43,115 bases of DNA from assembly GCA_007692665.1 (NCBI GenBank), contig REBP01000099.1, positions 1 to 43,115 of the forward strand, in the 5' to 3' direction. This document shows, piece after piece, positions 1-7,663 of this stretch (its first letter is position 1; the number at the start of each line of letters is the position of its first letter). This DNA is from Gemmatimonadales bacterium (GTDB taxonomy: Bacteria > Gemmatimonadota > Gemmatimonadetes > Longimicrobiales > Gaopeijiaceae). The notes beneath the pieces were generated by a model that had not been told where the DNA came from, made no database searches, and was given only the letters and a program-made list of their open reading frames with translations. The translations under genes were made by a program, and so were the position numbers.

Positions 1-160
1 CCGGGGTCACCTGGCTCGCCGGGTCACCCCGGTCACCGGCCCACCGCGGGCACCCGGGTCGCCGGCCCCTCTGCCCCCTCCCCGACGCCACCCCCCCGCA
101 CCCGACCGCGACCGCGATGGCCGCCAGGACGCCGGCGAAGCCGACGGCGACACCCTTCAT
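1..160 (-). CDS. Partial possible lipoprotein, cut by the window edge
   Basis: An ATG at 160 opens a reading frame that runs off the left edge. It begins MKGVAVGFAGVLAAIAV followed by AVGC at residues 18-21, which resembles a hydrophobic signal with a lipobox, so an exported lipoprotein is plausible. After the signal the translation is Gly/Arg-rich and does not resemble any family I know; it also lies in a run of short GGTCACC-like repeats, so a frame error or non-coding sequence cannot be excluded. The start lies 33 bases below the stop of the saccharopine-dehydrogenase-like gene, on the same strand, which fits a two-gene operon. There is only a weak GGATGA leader before the ATG. Confidence 0.35.
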   Translation of the reverse strand, partial: MKGVAVGFAGVLAAIAVAVGCGGVASGRGQRGRRPGCPRWAGDRGDPASQVTP

Positions 161-193
161 CCAGTCATCCGCCGGCGGATGGCCACGGGGGCC

Positions 194-1378
194 TCACGCC
201 ACGCCTTCGACCCGGGACTTCCGGATCTGGATCCCCCTCCGCGCCAGACCGTCGACGTAGGCCACGGGGTCCACCGTCTCGTCCGGGGTGCGCACGCCCT
301 TCTCGCGGATCTGCCCGCGCCCCTGCATGACCCCCGTGAGCGCCAGCGAGTACCCGGTGGTCCGCATCATCGCGGTGATCCCGGTGGACTCGTCGAAGTA
401 GTCCAGAAGATCGAAGCGGATCGCCCTGGTCTGCCCGCCGTTCGTCCCGCGGATCTCCACGCGGAGCGCCACCAGGTCCTTGCCTCCCGGCTTCCGCAGC
501 TTCGGCGAGACCCGATCGATGAAGAACCGGCGCGGCGTGATCTCCGCATCCCCCACCTTCACCGGCTCATCGGAGAGGAGCCCGAGATCACGGATCGCCT
601 TCATGATCTGGGCATGACCCGGGTAGCGAAGCGTCTTGTATTCCATGGTCCGAAGCTGTCCACGGTAGCGGTACGGCAGCGTCGAGATCCCGCCCGCCGT
701 GTAGAAGGCCTCCAGCGTGCCCAGTGGCTCGGGAAAGGAAACCTGCTCCATGCCGGTGAGCGCCTCGACGTCCGCCGGCTCGCCCTCGTGCAGCACGAGC
801 CCGGGGGTCGTGTAGTAGTCCAGCACGCCCTCCATGGAGTAGACGATCTGGTAGTTCAGGGGGGGCTCCGGGTTCTGCGGGAGCCCGCCCACCCACATCC
901 GCACCGACTCGGTGGAATCCATTTCGTCGATGCCGGCCTGCGCCAGGATGTTCACCATCCCCGGCGCCAGTCCGCAGTCGGGGATCACGCTCACGCCCGC
1001 CGCCTTCGCATCCGCATCCAGCCCGCGCTGCGCCTCGACGATTTCGGTGTTCCCGCCCAGGTCCGCGAAGTTCGCCCCCGCCTCGATGGCGAGCTTCGTC
1101 ATGGGAAGGTTGAAGTAATACGGCAGGGCGCATACCACGGAGGTCATGCCGGCCATGGCGCCTCGAACCGACTCGGGGTCGTTGGCGTCGACCTTCTCGA
1201 TCCGGAGCTTCCCGGTCCCGCTCCCCGAGCCCGAATCGGCCAGGTAGGGCCTGAGGAAGAGGGCGACCTGCTCGGTCTGCATGTCCCCGATGACTACCTC
1301 GGTCACGCCGTCGTCCTGGAGCAGATCGTAAGCCGCGGCAGAGCCCTGGGCTCCCCCTCCGAGCACGAGTACCTTCAT
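194..1378 (-). CDS. Saccharopine dehydrogenase family NAD(P)-binding protein
   Basis: The 394-residue protein starts MKVLVLGGGAQGSAAAYDLL, a Rossmann dinucleotide loop of GxGxxG type near residues 7-12. The region around residues 80-135 (CALPYYFNLPMTKLAIEAG, then DLGGN and PDCGLAPGM) is typical of the saccharopine dehydrogenase / lysine 6-dehydrogenase family, which oxidises or reduces secondary amines or amino-acid semialdehydes in the cytoplasm. Length fits the single-domain members of the family. The C-terminal half should provide the substrate domain, but I cannot tell the substrate from sequence. A good AGAGGTGA ribosome site lies about 5 bases before the ATG, and a sigma70-like promoter at 1451-1478 would give a 5' leader of about 65 bases. 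The gene is therefore probably transcribed independently of gyrA. Confidence 0.88.
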   Translation of the reverse strand: MKVLVLGGGAQGSAAAYDLLQDDGVTEVVIGDMQTEQVALFLRPYLADSGSGSGTGKLRIEKVDANDPESVRGAMAGMTSVVCALPYYFNLPMTKLAIEAGANFADLGGNTEIVEAQRGLDADAKAAGVSVIPDCGLAPGMVNILAQAGIDEMDSTESVRMWVGGLPQNPEPPLNYQIVYSMEGVLDYYTTPGLVLHEGEPADVEALTGMEQVSFPEPLGTLEAFYTAGGISTLPYRYRGQLRTMEYKTLRYPGHAQIMKAIRDLGLLSDEPVKVGDAEITPRRFFIDRVSPKLRKPGGKDLVALRVEIRGTNGGQTRAIRFDLLDYFDESTGITAMMRTTGYSLALTGVMQGRGQIREKGVRTPDETVDPVAYVDGLARRGIQIRKSRVEGVA

Positions 1379-1450
1379 CGATTCACCTCTTGGTTGGTCG
1401 TGGCAGGACGCCCCTCCGTGTCGGCATTCCGAAACCGGAGTCGCGGGCGC

Positions 1451-1478
1451 ATTGTATTGTGTTCACTTCTGGATGCAA
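1451..1478 (-). promoter_or_regulatory. Sigma70-like promoter for the saccharopine-dehydrogenase-like gene
   Basis: Read on the minus strand there is a TTGCAT -35 box (1473-1478), a 16-base spacer and a TACAAT -10 box (1451-1456). It sits in the only AT-rich patch of the gyrA/dehydrogenase gap, about 70 bases before the ATG at 1378. The match to the general sigma70 consensus is good; activity is inferred. Confidence 0.6.
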
Positions 1479-1481
1479 GGG

Positions 1482-1517
1482 CGGCAGTACTGCCGGGCGC
1501 CGGGTTGTCCGGTGCCC
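1482..1517 (-). terminator. Probable gyrA terminator (two adjacent dyads)
   Basis: Just downstream of the gyrA stop are an imperfect hairpin with 9-base arms (1495-1503 and 1509-1517, loop of 5, one mismatch on the minus strand) and an adjoining perfect 14-base palindrome with core GGCAGTACTGCC (1482-1495). No long U-run follows, so a Rho-independent terminator is likely but not certain. Confidence 0.45.
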
Positions 1518-1548
1518 CGGCCGAGCATGCCGCCTGCGTCCGTGGTCC

Positions 1549-4371
1549 TCAGCTGCCGAACAGGTCCGGCTGGTCTTCTTCCTCGGCGGGTGCACCGGCG
1601 GCGGGACGGGCCTTCCCCGAGCCGCGTTTGCGCGGCGTCGCGGCGGGGGCAACCTCCTCGCTTCCGACACCCGAGGCCCCGCCTACATCCTCAACGGCGA
1701 CTTCGGCTTCAGCATCGACCCCGAGTTCGTCTGCGGCCGCGACTTCCGCCGCGACTTCCGCCGCGACTTCGGCCACGGCATCGCCGCCTGTCCCGGGCTC
1801 GGCCCCGGCCACGGCATCGCCGCCGGCCCCCGGCTCGGCCCCGGCCCCCGGCTCGGCAGCCGCATCCGTTCCTTCCTCCGGCCCACCGTCCGGGCCGGTC
1901 TCCGGCTCCGGGTCATTCCCATCGTCGTCGCGGTCCACGGCGAGGCTCCGGGTCACCTCCACCACGCGGTCGCCCTTCGCCACCTTCACGAGGCGGCTCC
2001 CGCGGGTCCGGCGTCCCTGGATCGGGACGGCCGTGGCTTCCACCCGGTCCACGATGCCCCCGGCGGTCACGAGGCTCACCTCGTCGCCGTCAACCACCTC
2101 CAGCGCCGCCACAACCGGGCCGGCATCCGCCGAGACCGGCGAGGCCAGCGTCCCCAGCCCGCCCCGCTTCTGGAGCGGGAACTCGCCCACCGGGGTGCGC
2201 TTCCCCCAGCCCTGTTCGGTGACGGCCAGGATGCGGGCATCCCTCCGGATGGGTACGATGCCCACCAGCCGGTCGTCGCCCCGCAGGTCGATCCCCTTCA
2301 CCCCCTGGGCGGTGCGGCCCATGGTCGAGACCTCGCGCTCGTCGAACCGGATGGCCCGCCCCTCGCGGGTCAGGAGGAGGAGTTCGGCCCGGTTGTCGGA
2401 GAGGAGCACGTCCAGGATCCGGTCGCCGTCCTTCACCCCGGCGGCGATGATCCCCCCGGCCCGGGGGTTCGAGAACTCCTTCAGTTCCGTGCGCTTCACG
2501 AGCCCGCCCTCGGTGGCGAAGACGAGCACCTTCTCCTCGCCCGCCAGCTCCTCCACCGGGACCAGGGCCACGATGCGGTCGTCCCGCGAGGCCCCGGTGA
2601 GCGCGTAGACCGACTGCCCGCGCGACGCCCGTGCCCCCTCGGGCACGTCGAGCACCGACAGGAAGTGGACCTGCCCCCCCGCCGTGAAGGCCAGGATCCA
2701 CCCCCGGGTCCGGGCGGTGAAGACGCGTTCGAGCCAGTCGTCGTCGTACCCCTCCATGCCGGCGAGCCCCTTCCCCGCCGCCACCCGGCGGCGGTAGAGG
2801 TGCACCGGCACCCGCTTCACGAAGCCCTGGTGCGACACGGTGATGACCACGTCCTCGTCGGCCACCGCGTCCTCCACCGGGGCCTCGTGCTCCTGGGCGT
2901 CGCGAAGGATCTTCGTCCGCCGGGCGTCGCCCAGCGCCTCCTCCACCTCGGCCAGCTCCGCCAGGATGACCTCCAGCTGGGCGTCCTCGGTGGCCAGGAT
3001 CGCGCGGAGGCGGGTGATCTCGATGTCGAGTTCGGCCATGCGCGCGCGGAGTTCGGCGCTCTCCAGCGAGGTGAGCTTGCCCAGGCGCATGTTCAGGATG
3101 GCGTCGGCCTGCACGTCCGACAGGCCGAACCGCTTCTGGAGCCGTCCGGAGGCCTGCGGCCGATCCTTGGATTCCCGGATGATCCGGATCACTTCCTCGA
3201 TGTTGTCCAGCGCCACCAGGAGCCCCTCGAGCACGTGGCGCTCCGCCTCGGCCTTCTCGAGATCGTGCCGGGCCCGGCGCACCACGACCTCGATGCGGTG
3301 GTCCCGGTACTTCTCGAGCAGGGTCTTGAGGCCCATCTCCTTCGGCTCGCCGTGGTCCAGCGCGAGCATGATGGCGCCGAAGGTCTGCTGCAGGTAGGTC
3401 TTCCGGAAGAGGACGGCGAGGGTCCCGGCGGGGTCCGCGCCGCGCTTGAGCTCGATGACCAGGCGGAGCCCGTCGCGGTCGGACTCGTCGCGGACATCGG
3501 TGACGTCGTCGATCTTCGACTTCCGCGACAGGTCCACGATCTGCTCGATGATCTTCGCCTTCGAGACCGCGTAGGGGATCTCGGTGACGACGAGCTGCTC
3601 CTTGCCGGCCCGGAGCGCCTCCTTGACCACCCGCGACCGCACGACGATGCGGCCGCGGCCCTTCTCGTACATGTCGTGGATTCCCTTGTCGCCGACGATG
3701 AACCCGCCGGTGGGGAAGTCGGGACCGGGGAGGTGCTCCATGAGGTCCGCCACCGAGCAGTCCGGGTTCGCCACCAGGTGGCGGAAGGCGGCGGCCACCT
3801 CGCGCAGGTTGTGGGGGGGCATGTTCGTGCTCATCCCCACGGCGATCCCCGACGAGCCGTTCACCAGCAGGTTCGGGAGCTTCGAGGGGAGGACGGTGGG
3901 CTCGAGGAGCCGGCCGTCGAAGTTGGGCGACCAGTTCACCGTGTCGCGGTCCAGGTCGGCGAGCATCTCCACCGCCACCGGGGCCAGGCGGGCCTCGGTG
4001 TACCGGTAGGCCGCCGCGGAGTCACCGTCGATGGAGCCGAAGTTCCCCTGCCCGTCCACCAGCGGGTAGCGGAGCGAGAAGTCCTGCACCATGCGGACCA
4101 GGGCGTCGTAGACCGCCGAGTCCCCGTGGGGGTGGAACTTGCCCAGCACCTCTCCCACCACCGATGCGCTCTTCTTGTGGGCGCGGTCGGGGCGGAGGCC
4201 CAGTTCGTTCATGGCGTGCAGGATCCGCCGGTGGACCGGCTTCAGGCCGTCCCGGACGTCGGGGAGGGCCCGCTGCACGATGACGCTCATGGAGTAGTCG
4301 AGGAACGCCTCCCGCATCTCCTCCTCGATGAGCCGGGGGAGGACCCGTTCCCGCTTCTGAGCCACCGACAT
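1549..4371 (-). CDS. gyrA: DNA gyrase subunit A with an extended acidic tail
   Basis: The 940-residue protein introduces negative supercoils together with GyrB. The breakage-reunion domain is clear: [16 protein letters not shown] near 34-49, [11 protein letters not shown] at 80-90, and [11 protein letters not shown] with the catalytic Tyr at about 124. The quinolone-resistance positions (E. coli 83 and 87) are Ser85 and Asp89, the susceptible wild-type residues. A GyrA-box-like QKRGGLG lies near residue 731, supporting gyrase rather than topoisomerase IV. The last ~105 residues form a low-complexity acidic tail built from repeats and ending in DQPDLFGS, a sequence resembling the sliding-clamp binding motif. 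The start has a strong AGGAG leader six bases before ATG. No gyrB is in the window; upstream on the same strand lie the TPR gene and an unknown gene. Confidence 0.98.
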   Translation of the reverse strand: MSVAQKRERVLPRLIEEEMREAFLDYSMSVIVQRALPDVRDGLKPVHRRILHAMNELGLRPDRAHKKSASVVGEVLGKFHPHGDSAVYDALVRMVQDFSLRYPLVDGQGNFGSIDGDSAAAYRYTEARLAPVAVEMLADLDRDTVNWSPNFDGRLLEPTVLPSKLPNLLVNGSSGIAVGMSTNMPPHNLREVAAAFRHLVANPDCSVADLMEHLPGPDFPTGGFIVGDKGIHDMYEKGRGRIVVRSRVVKEALRAGKEQLVVTEIPYAVSKAKIIEQIVDLSRKSKIDDVTDVRDESDRDGLRLVIELKRGADPAGTLAVLFRKTYLQQTFGAIMLALDHGEPKEMGLKTLLEKYRDHRIEVVVRRARHDLEKAEAERHVLEGLLVALDNIEEVIRIIRESKDRPQASGRLQKRFGLSDVQADAILNMRLGKLTSLESAELRARMAELDIEITRLRAILATEDAQLEVILAELAEVEEALGDARRTKILRDAQEHEAPVEDAVADEDVVITVSHQGFVKRVPVHLYRRRVAAGKGLAGMEGYDDDWLERVFTARTRGWILAFTAGGQVHFLSVLDVPEGARASRGQSVYALTGASRDDRIVALVPVEELAGEEKVLVFATEGGLVKRTELKEFSNPRAGGIIAAGVKDGDRILDVLLSDNRAELLLLTREGRAIRFDEREVSTMGRTAQGVKGIDLRGDDRLVGIVPIRRDARILAVTEQGWGKRTPVGEFPLQKRGGLGTLASPVSADAGPVVAALEVVDGDEVSLVTAGGIVDRVEATAVPIQGRRTRGSRLVKVAKGDRVVEVTRSLAVDRDDDGNDPEPETGPDGGPEEGTDAAAEPGAGAEPGAGGDAVAGAEPGTGGDAVAEVAAEVAAEVAAADELGVDAEAEVAVEDVGGASGVGSEEVAPAATPRKRGSGKARPAAGAPAEEEDQPDLFGS
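1738..1842. repeat. In-frame tandem repeats coding the GyrA acidic tail
   Basis: Near 1738-1775 a 12-base unit (AEVA-coding, related to CGCGACTTCCGC) is repeated about three times. It is followed by two copies of a 36-base unit (1771-1806 and 1807-1842) that code EPGxGGDAVA-type peptide. All unit lengths are multiples of three, so changes in copy number keep the frame. Confidence 0.8.
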
Positions 4372-4496
4372 CCGATCTCCTGCTTCGACTGGGGGGAATG
4401 GCCTGACCGCGGACCCGACCCGTCAGGATCGAGCCCGTCCGAAGATGGGCCGCAGGGTGGATCGGGGGAAGGGAAGGCGGGGGAGAGCCCGGAGGC

Positions 4497-4808
4497 TCAG
4501 AGCGCGTCGAGCGCTTCCTCGAGCTCTTCGGCCAGGGTCGGGTGACCGTGGGCGTTGGCCTGACGGATGCCGGTGCGGTAGGCCTCCCGGGCCTCGTCGG
4601 TGCGGCCGAGGTCGGAGAGGGCGGCGCCGAGGCGGCCCCAGGCGTTCCCCTCGTCGTCGGCCGTGGCCAGGTAGCGTTCCAGCTCGGTGACGCCCAGGGC
4701 CAGGTGGCCGGCGTTCAGGTACTCGACGGCCAGCCCGAAGCGGAGGCGGGGGTCGTCGGGACGGCGTTCGAGCATGCCCAGAAGGGCATCGATGCGGGGG
4801 GAGGTCAC
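4497..4808 (-). CDS. Small tetratricopeptide-repeat (TPR) protein
   Basis: This 103-residue protein is built of TPR helices: residues ~15-50 (RPDDPRLRFGLAVEYLNAGH) and ~50-80 (EGNAWGRLGAALSDLGRTDEA) carry the Gly/Ala/Tyr spacing of TPR units, so it should be a soluble protein-protein interaction scaffold. No signal peptide is visible. It lies 13 bases after the stop of the unknown gene at 4822-5241 and 125 bases before gyrA on the same strand, so the three may be cotranscribed. Partner and process are unknown. Confidence 0.85.
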   Translation of the reverse strand: MTSPRIDALLGMLERRPDDPRLRFGLAVEYLNAGHLALGVTELERYLATADDEGNAWGRLGAALSDLGRTDEAREAYRTGIRQANAHGHPTLAEELEEALDAL

Positions 4809-4821
4809 GGAGGCGCGGGTC

Positions 4822-5241
4822 TCAGTCGGGGAAGATGAACGTGTGGCAGTCCACCGGATCGGCGGGGGCGCCGTTCACGACCTCGAAGAGGGCATGCATC
4901 TCCTGACCGACCAGCTCCAGCCGGTGCAGCACCGACAGGGCGTGGGCGTAGTCGAAATACGCCGCCACGGCATACTCGCCTGCGGGGTGCGTGGCCGTGA
5001 TCTGGGTCTCCATGACGACCCGGAGGTGCTCCACGACGGCGCCCACGCCGCGCTCGGCGGCGTCCTGTTCCGCAAGCGTGACGAACGAGAGATCGCCGGT
5101 GAGTTGCGGGAGCAGGGATTCCACGGCAGCGCGCTCGGCCGGCGGCGCCACCACGGCGCCTTCGCCCAGGGGTTCGTCCAGGTAGGTGCGTGCCCCCTCG
5201 CGGAGGGCCAGCACTTCCTCGAAATTGCAGGAGAAGATCAT
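4822..5241 (-). CDS. Conserved-looking protein of unknown function
   Basis: I do not recognise this protein. From the ATG at 5241 it has 139 residues starting MIFSCNFEEVLALREGARTYL and ending CHTFIFPD; it appears soluble and mostly alpha-helical, with no signal peptide. I chose this start because a GGGGAGG leader lies about seven bases upstream; an in-frame upstream start at 5334 would add a Gly/Arg-rich stretch that looks non-coding. It contains three scattered His residues and a Cys-His pair near the C-terminus, but no known catalytic motif. It is 13 bases upstream of the TPR gene in the same direction and probably shares its transcript. Confidence 0.75.
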   Translation of the reverse strand: MIFSCNFEEVLALREGARTYLDEPLGEGAVVAPPAERAAVESLLPQLTGDLSFVTLAEQDAAERGVGAVVEHLRVVMETQITATHPAGEYAVAAYFDYAHALSVLHRLELVGQEMHALFEVVNGAPADPVDCHTFIFPD

Positions 5242-5375
5242 GGGAAGCCTCCCCGTGGGGCGGATTTCGCGGAGCACGATCCCCGGGGAGACGTCCCCCC
5301 CGGACCCGGTTCGCGCTGCGCCGCGAGCGCCCATCTGTTCCTACCTTCGGGTGCGTTGAACGTTCCTGCAAGAGG

Positions 5376-5396
5376 CGGACCCGGAATCAGGGTCCG
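5376..5396 (-). terminator. Hairpin overlapping the end of the MOSC gene
   Basis: Seven-base arms CGGACCC and GGGTCCG enclose a seven-base loop that contains the MOSC stop codon (5387-5389). Position at the end of the four-gene operon suggests a terminator. There is no U-tract. Confidence 0.5.
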
Positions 5397-6340
5397 ACGT
5401 GGCCTTCCTCGCTCACCACCACGGGGTCACCCACCTGCACGAGCCCGGGGGTCCGTGCCGGCTCCGGGACCAGGTTCTGGCCGAACCAGACCTTTCCGCC
5501 CTCCGCGCGGTAGGTGGCCAGCGTCTTCAGGGGCTCGAGCCCCCGTTCCGCCGTGGCCGGGTCCACCGTGGTCACCGAGCAGCGTGCGCACCGCTTGACC
5601 CCGGCCATGGCCACCGCCCCGATGCGGACCCGCCGCCACCGGTCCTCGGCATGGGGCTCGCACGGGCCGCCCACGACGACGTTGGGGCGGAACCTGGCCA
5701 TCGATACCGGCTCGGGAAGCCGACGGTTCAGTTCCGCGAGGGAGGCCTCGCTGATGACCAGGACCGGGTACCCGTCGGCCAGGCTCACCCGGTGACCTGG
5801 CGCGAAGTCGGGATCGGTGGGGCGCACCGCGGTGTCGGGCTGGTACACGAGGCGCACCGGCTCGCCCAGGAAGTCCGACATCCAGGCGTCGGCCTCCGGC
5901 GACGGGGCGAGGGCCTCGAAGGGGTGGCCCCAGATCGTCGCGGGGAGGGTGGCGATCCCGGACTCGGGCGAGACGCCGGCGGTGGCCGCACCGGCCGCCG
6001 CGCCCGCCGTCGGGTCGGCGGGAACCTCCACCGGGGCCCGCCCCTCGCAGCTCAGACGGAGCCGCAGCGAAGACCGGTCGCGCAGGTCACCGCGCCCTCC
6101 GACCCCTCCCGCGTTCACGAACGCCGTTTCGACCAGCGCCATCGCCGGGTGTGAACGCTGCGACAGGAAGGTCCCCTCCGCATCCACCACCATCCAGCGC
6201 CGGTCCCCGTCGAGCCCCATGGGGCCCACGCTCCGACCCTGGACGGCGATCCCGCGGAGTCCCTTGACCGGGTAGACGGTGAGCTCGGTGACGCGGAGGT
6301 CGGAGGTCGACAGGACCGTGGTGGGGGGCGATCCGGTCAT
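5387..6340 (-). CDS. MOSC domain protein (YcbX-like)
   Basis: The 317-residue protein has the N-terminal MOSC beta-barrel signature (LTVYPVKGLRGI, then GLDGDRRWMVVD and LSQRSHPAMALV within residues ~19-75) and the C-terminal MOSC domain with the conserved cysteine region KRCARCSVTTVD at about 249-260. MOSC proteins carry a molybdenum-cofactor-binding fold; YcbX-like members detoxify N-hydroxylated compounds with partner reductases. No ferredoxin domain is fused here, so the electron donor must be separate. It starts one base after the stop of the DUF6941 gene and has a GAGG leader, so it is the last gene of a coupled four-gene operon. A hairpin at its stop probably ends the transcript. Confidence 0.9.
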   Translation of the reverse strand: MTGSPPTTVLSTSDLRVTELTVYPVKGLRGIAVQGRSVGPMGLDGDRRWMVVDAEGTFLSQRSHPAMALVETAFVNAGGVGGRGDLRDRSSLRLRLSCEGRAPVEVPADPTAGAAAGAATAGVSPESGIATLPATIWGHPFEALAPSPEADAWMSDFLGEPVRLVYQPDTAVRPTDPDFAPGHRVSLADGYPVLVISEASLAELNRRLPEPVSMARFRPNVVVGGPCEPHAEDRWRRVRIGAVAMAGVKRCARCSVTTVDPATAERGLEPLKTLATYRAEGGKVWFGQNLVPEPARTPGLVQVGDPVVVSEEGHVGP

Positions 6341-6341
6341 G

Positions 6342-6815
6342 TCAGGCCTCGGCGGGGCCGCCCGGCGCGAAGAAGATGGGGGGCATGCCCTCGGGACCCA
6401 CGTGGGGGACGCCGTCGCGCTGGGTCGGCGCCGGGCTCAGGATCAGCGGGACGGTGGCCATGGGCTCGCCGTCCACGGCAATCTCGAACCGGTAGGTGCC
6501 GGCCTCGGGAAAGACGATGCCGTCCAGGTTGAGGACCTGGGGGATGCGGCTGACCATGTCGCCGGAGGCGGGGCCGATCTGGATCTTGCCGTCGAGACGG
6601 ACCAGGTCCTCGCCGCCGGGGGTCACCAGGCGGATCTCGGCGACGCGCTCGCCTGCGTCGATGGCGCGGGTCTCGAGGCGGAGGACAAGGCAGAGGCGGC
6701 CGTGGCGGGCGGGAAACTCGCGGGCATGAATCCGGTCGAAGACGCCGAGGACGTTGAGCTTGCCGGAAGGGTCGACGGTGGCGGCATCGCAGAGGAGGGA
6801 GAGGTCGATCTTCAT
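6342..6815 (-). CDS. DUF6941-type protein of unknown function
   Basis: The 157-residue protein starts MKIDLSLLCDAATVDPSGKL and continues NVLGVFDRI, the pattern I associate with the DUF6941 family: small beta-rich soluble proteins with no assigned function. The second half (PEAGTYRFEIAVDGEP near residues 108-123) looks like an immunoglobulin-like beta sandwich. There is no ribosome site in front of the ATG; instead the ATG overlaps the stop of the protease gene as ATGA, which implies translational coupling. Longer in-frame starts exist upstream but would overlap the protease gene by more than 200 bases and can be ignored. Confidence 0.8.
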   Translation of the reverse strand: MKIDLSLLCDAATVDPSGKLNVLGVFDRIHAREFPARHGRLCLVLRLETRAIDAGERVAEIRLVTPGGEDLVRLDGKIQIGPASGDMVSRIPQVLNLDGIVFPEAGTYRFEIAVDGEPMATVPLILSPAPTQRDGVPHVGPEGMPPIFFAPGGPAEA

Positions 6816-7663
6816 GGACTGGACGGGTCGGAGGAACGGGAAAGGAGCCAGGGTCCGAGCACGAGGCCCAGGACCAGGTCCACCAGAGCGTGTGCTGCCA
6901 TGGCGGGGAAGATGCTGCCGGTCAGGATCAGGGAAGCTCCCAGAAGAAAACCGAGCAGGGCCGTGCGCACCACCCCGACGGGACCCTGGTACGCATGAAG
7001 CAGGCCGAATGCCAGCGCGGCGATCCCGAAGGCCCACCAGGGCGGGACGCCGGCGAGGACGAGGGCGGCCGGCACGTAGCCGCGGTAGGCCATTTCCTCG
7101 CCCCAGCCGGCGGCCAGGGAGAGCCCGCCGAAGAGGCGGCGCTCCTCGGGGGTGCGGGGGAGGAGGGCGTCGATGAGCCCGTCATCGAGGGTGCCTCCCT
7201 CGGGGCCGCCCTCGGAGCGCCGCCAGGCCCGGGCCTCGAGGGGACGGAAGGCGAGGCTCAGCACCAGGGCGCCCAGCGTCAGGGCGGCAGTCCACCCGAG
7301 GAATTCGCCCATGCCCATCCACGCGATCCCGGCCGCTTCCGCGCCAGGGCCCAGTGCCACGAGGCCCATGGCGAGGGCCCCCATGATCAGGATCGTGAAT
7401 CCCGAACTCAGGTACGCCGACGCCCGTTCGAACCGGACAAGGGGGAGGAGAGGTGTCTGGGCCACCGCCAGCGTCGGGAAGAGGACCAGGAAGACCGGGA
7501 GCGCCATGGCTTCGAGGAGCGGGAGCTCGGTGCCGAACGCCAGGGCAAGGGTCAGCCCGAGGGCGAGGGCGGCGCCCCAGCGGAGGCGGCGCCCGACGAT
7601 CGCGGCGACGGCCTCGGAGTCGGGCGTGTCGGGGCCGGGGGCCTCGGGATCCGGACCGGTCAT
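6812..7663 (-). CDS. CPBP family intramembrane glutamic endopeptidase
   Basis: This 283-residue integral membrane protein has about seven hydrophobic helices. It carries the CPBP (CAAX protease / bacteriocin-processing) motifs: EExxxR as WGEEMAYRGYV near residue 195, FGLLHAYQG with a conserved His near residue 228, and a last helix AMAAHALVDLVLG with another His near residue 261. These residues form the active site of this family. In bacteria the substrates are mostly unknown. The start ATG overlaps the decarboxylase stop (ATGA), with a GGGGA leader. The same kind of overlap joins it to the following DUF6941 gene. Confidence 0.9.
   Translation of the reverse strand: MTGPDPEAPGPDTPDSEAVAAIVGRRLRWGAALALGLTLALAFGTELPLLEAMALPVFLVLFPTLAVAQTPLLPLVRFERASAYLSSGFTILIMGALAMGLVALGPGAEAAGIAWMGMGEFLGWTAALTLGALVLSLAFRPLEARAWRRSEGGPEGGTLDDGLIDALLPRTPEERRLFGGLSLAAGWGEEMAYRGYVPAALVLAGVPPWWAFGIAALAFGLLHAYQGPVGVVRTALLGFLLGASLILTGSIFPAMAAHALVDLVLGLVLGPWLLSRSSDPSSP

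Noticed and set aside
1390-4545. Long plus-strand open frame of about 1050 codons opposite gyrA
   Set aside because: It is antisense to an unmistakable gyrA, is rich in His/Arg/Pro/Gly, and has no recognisable domains. Such shadow frames are expected at high GC.
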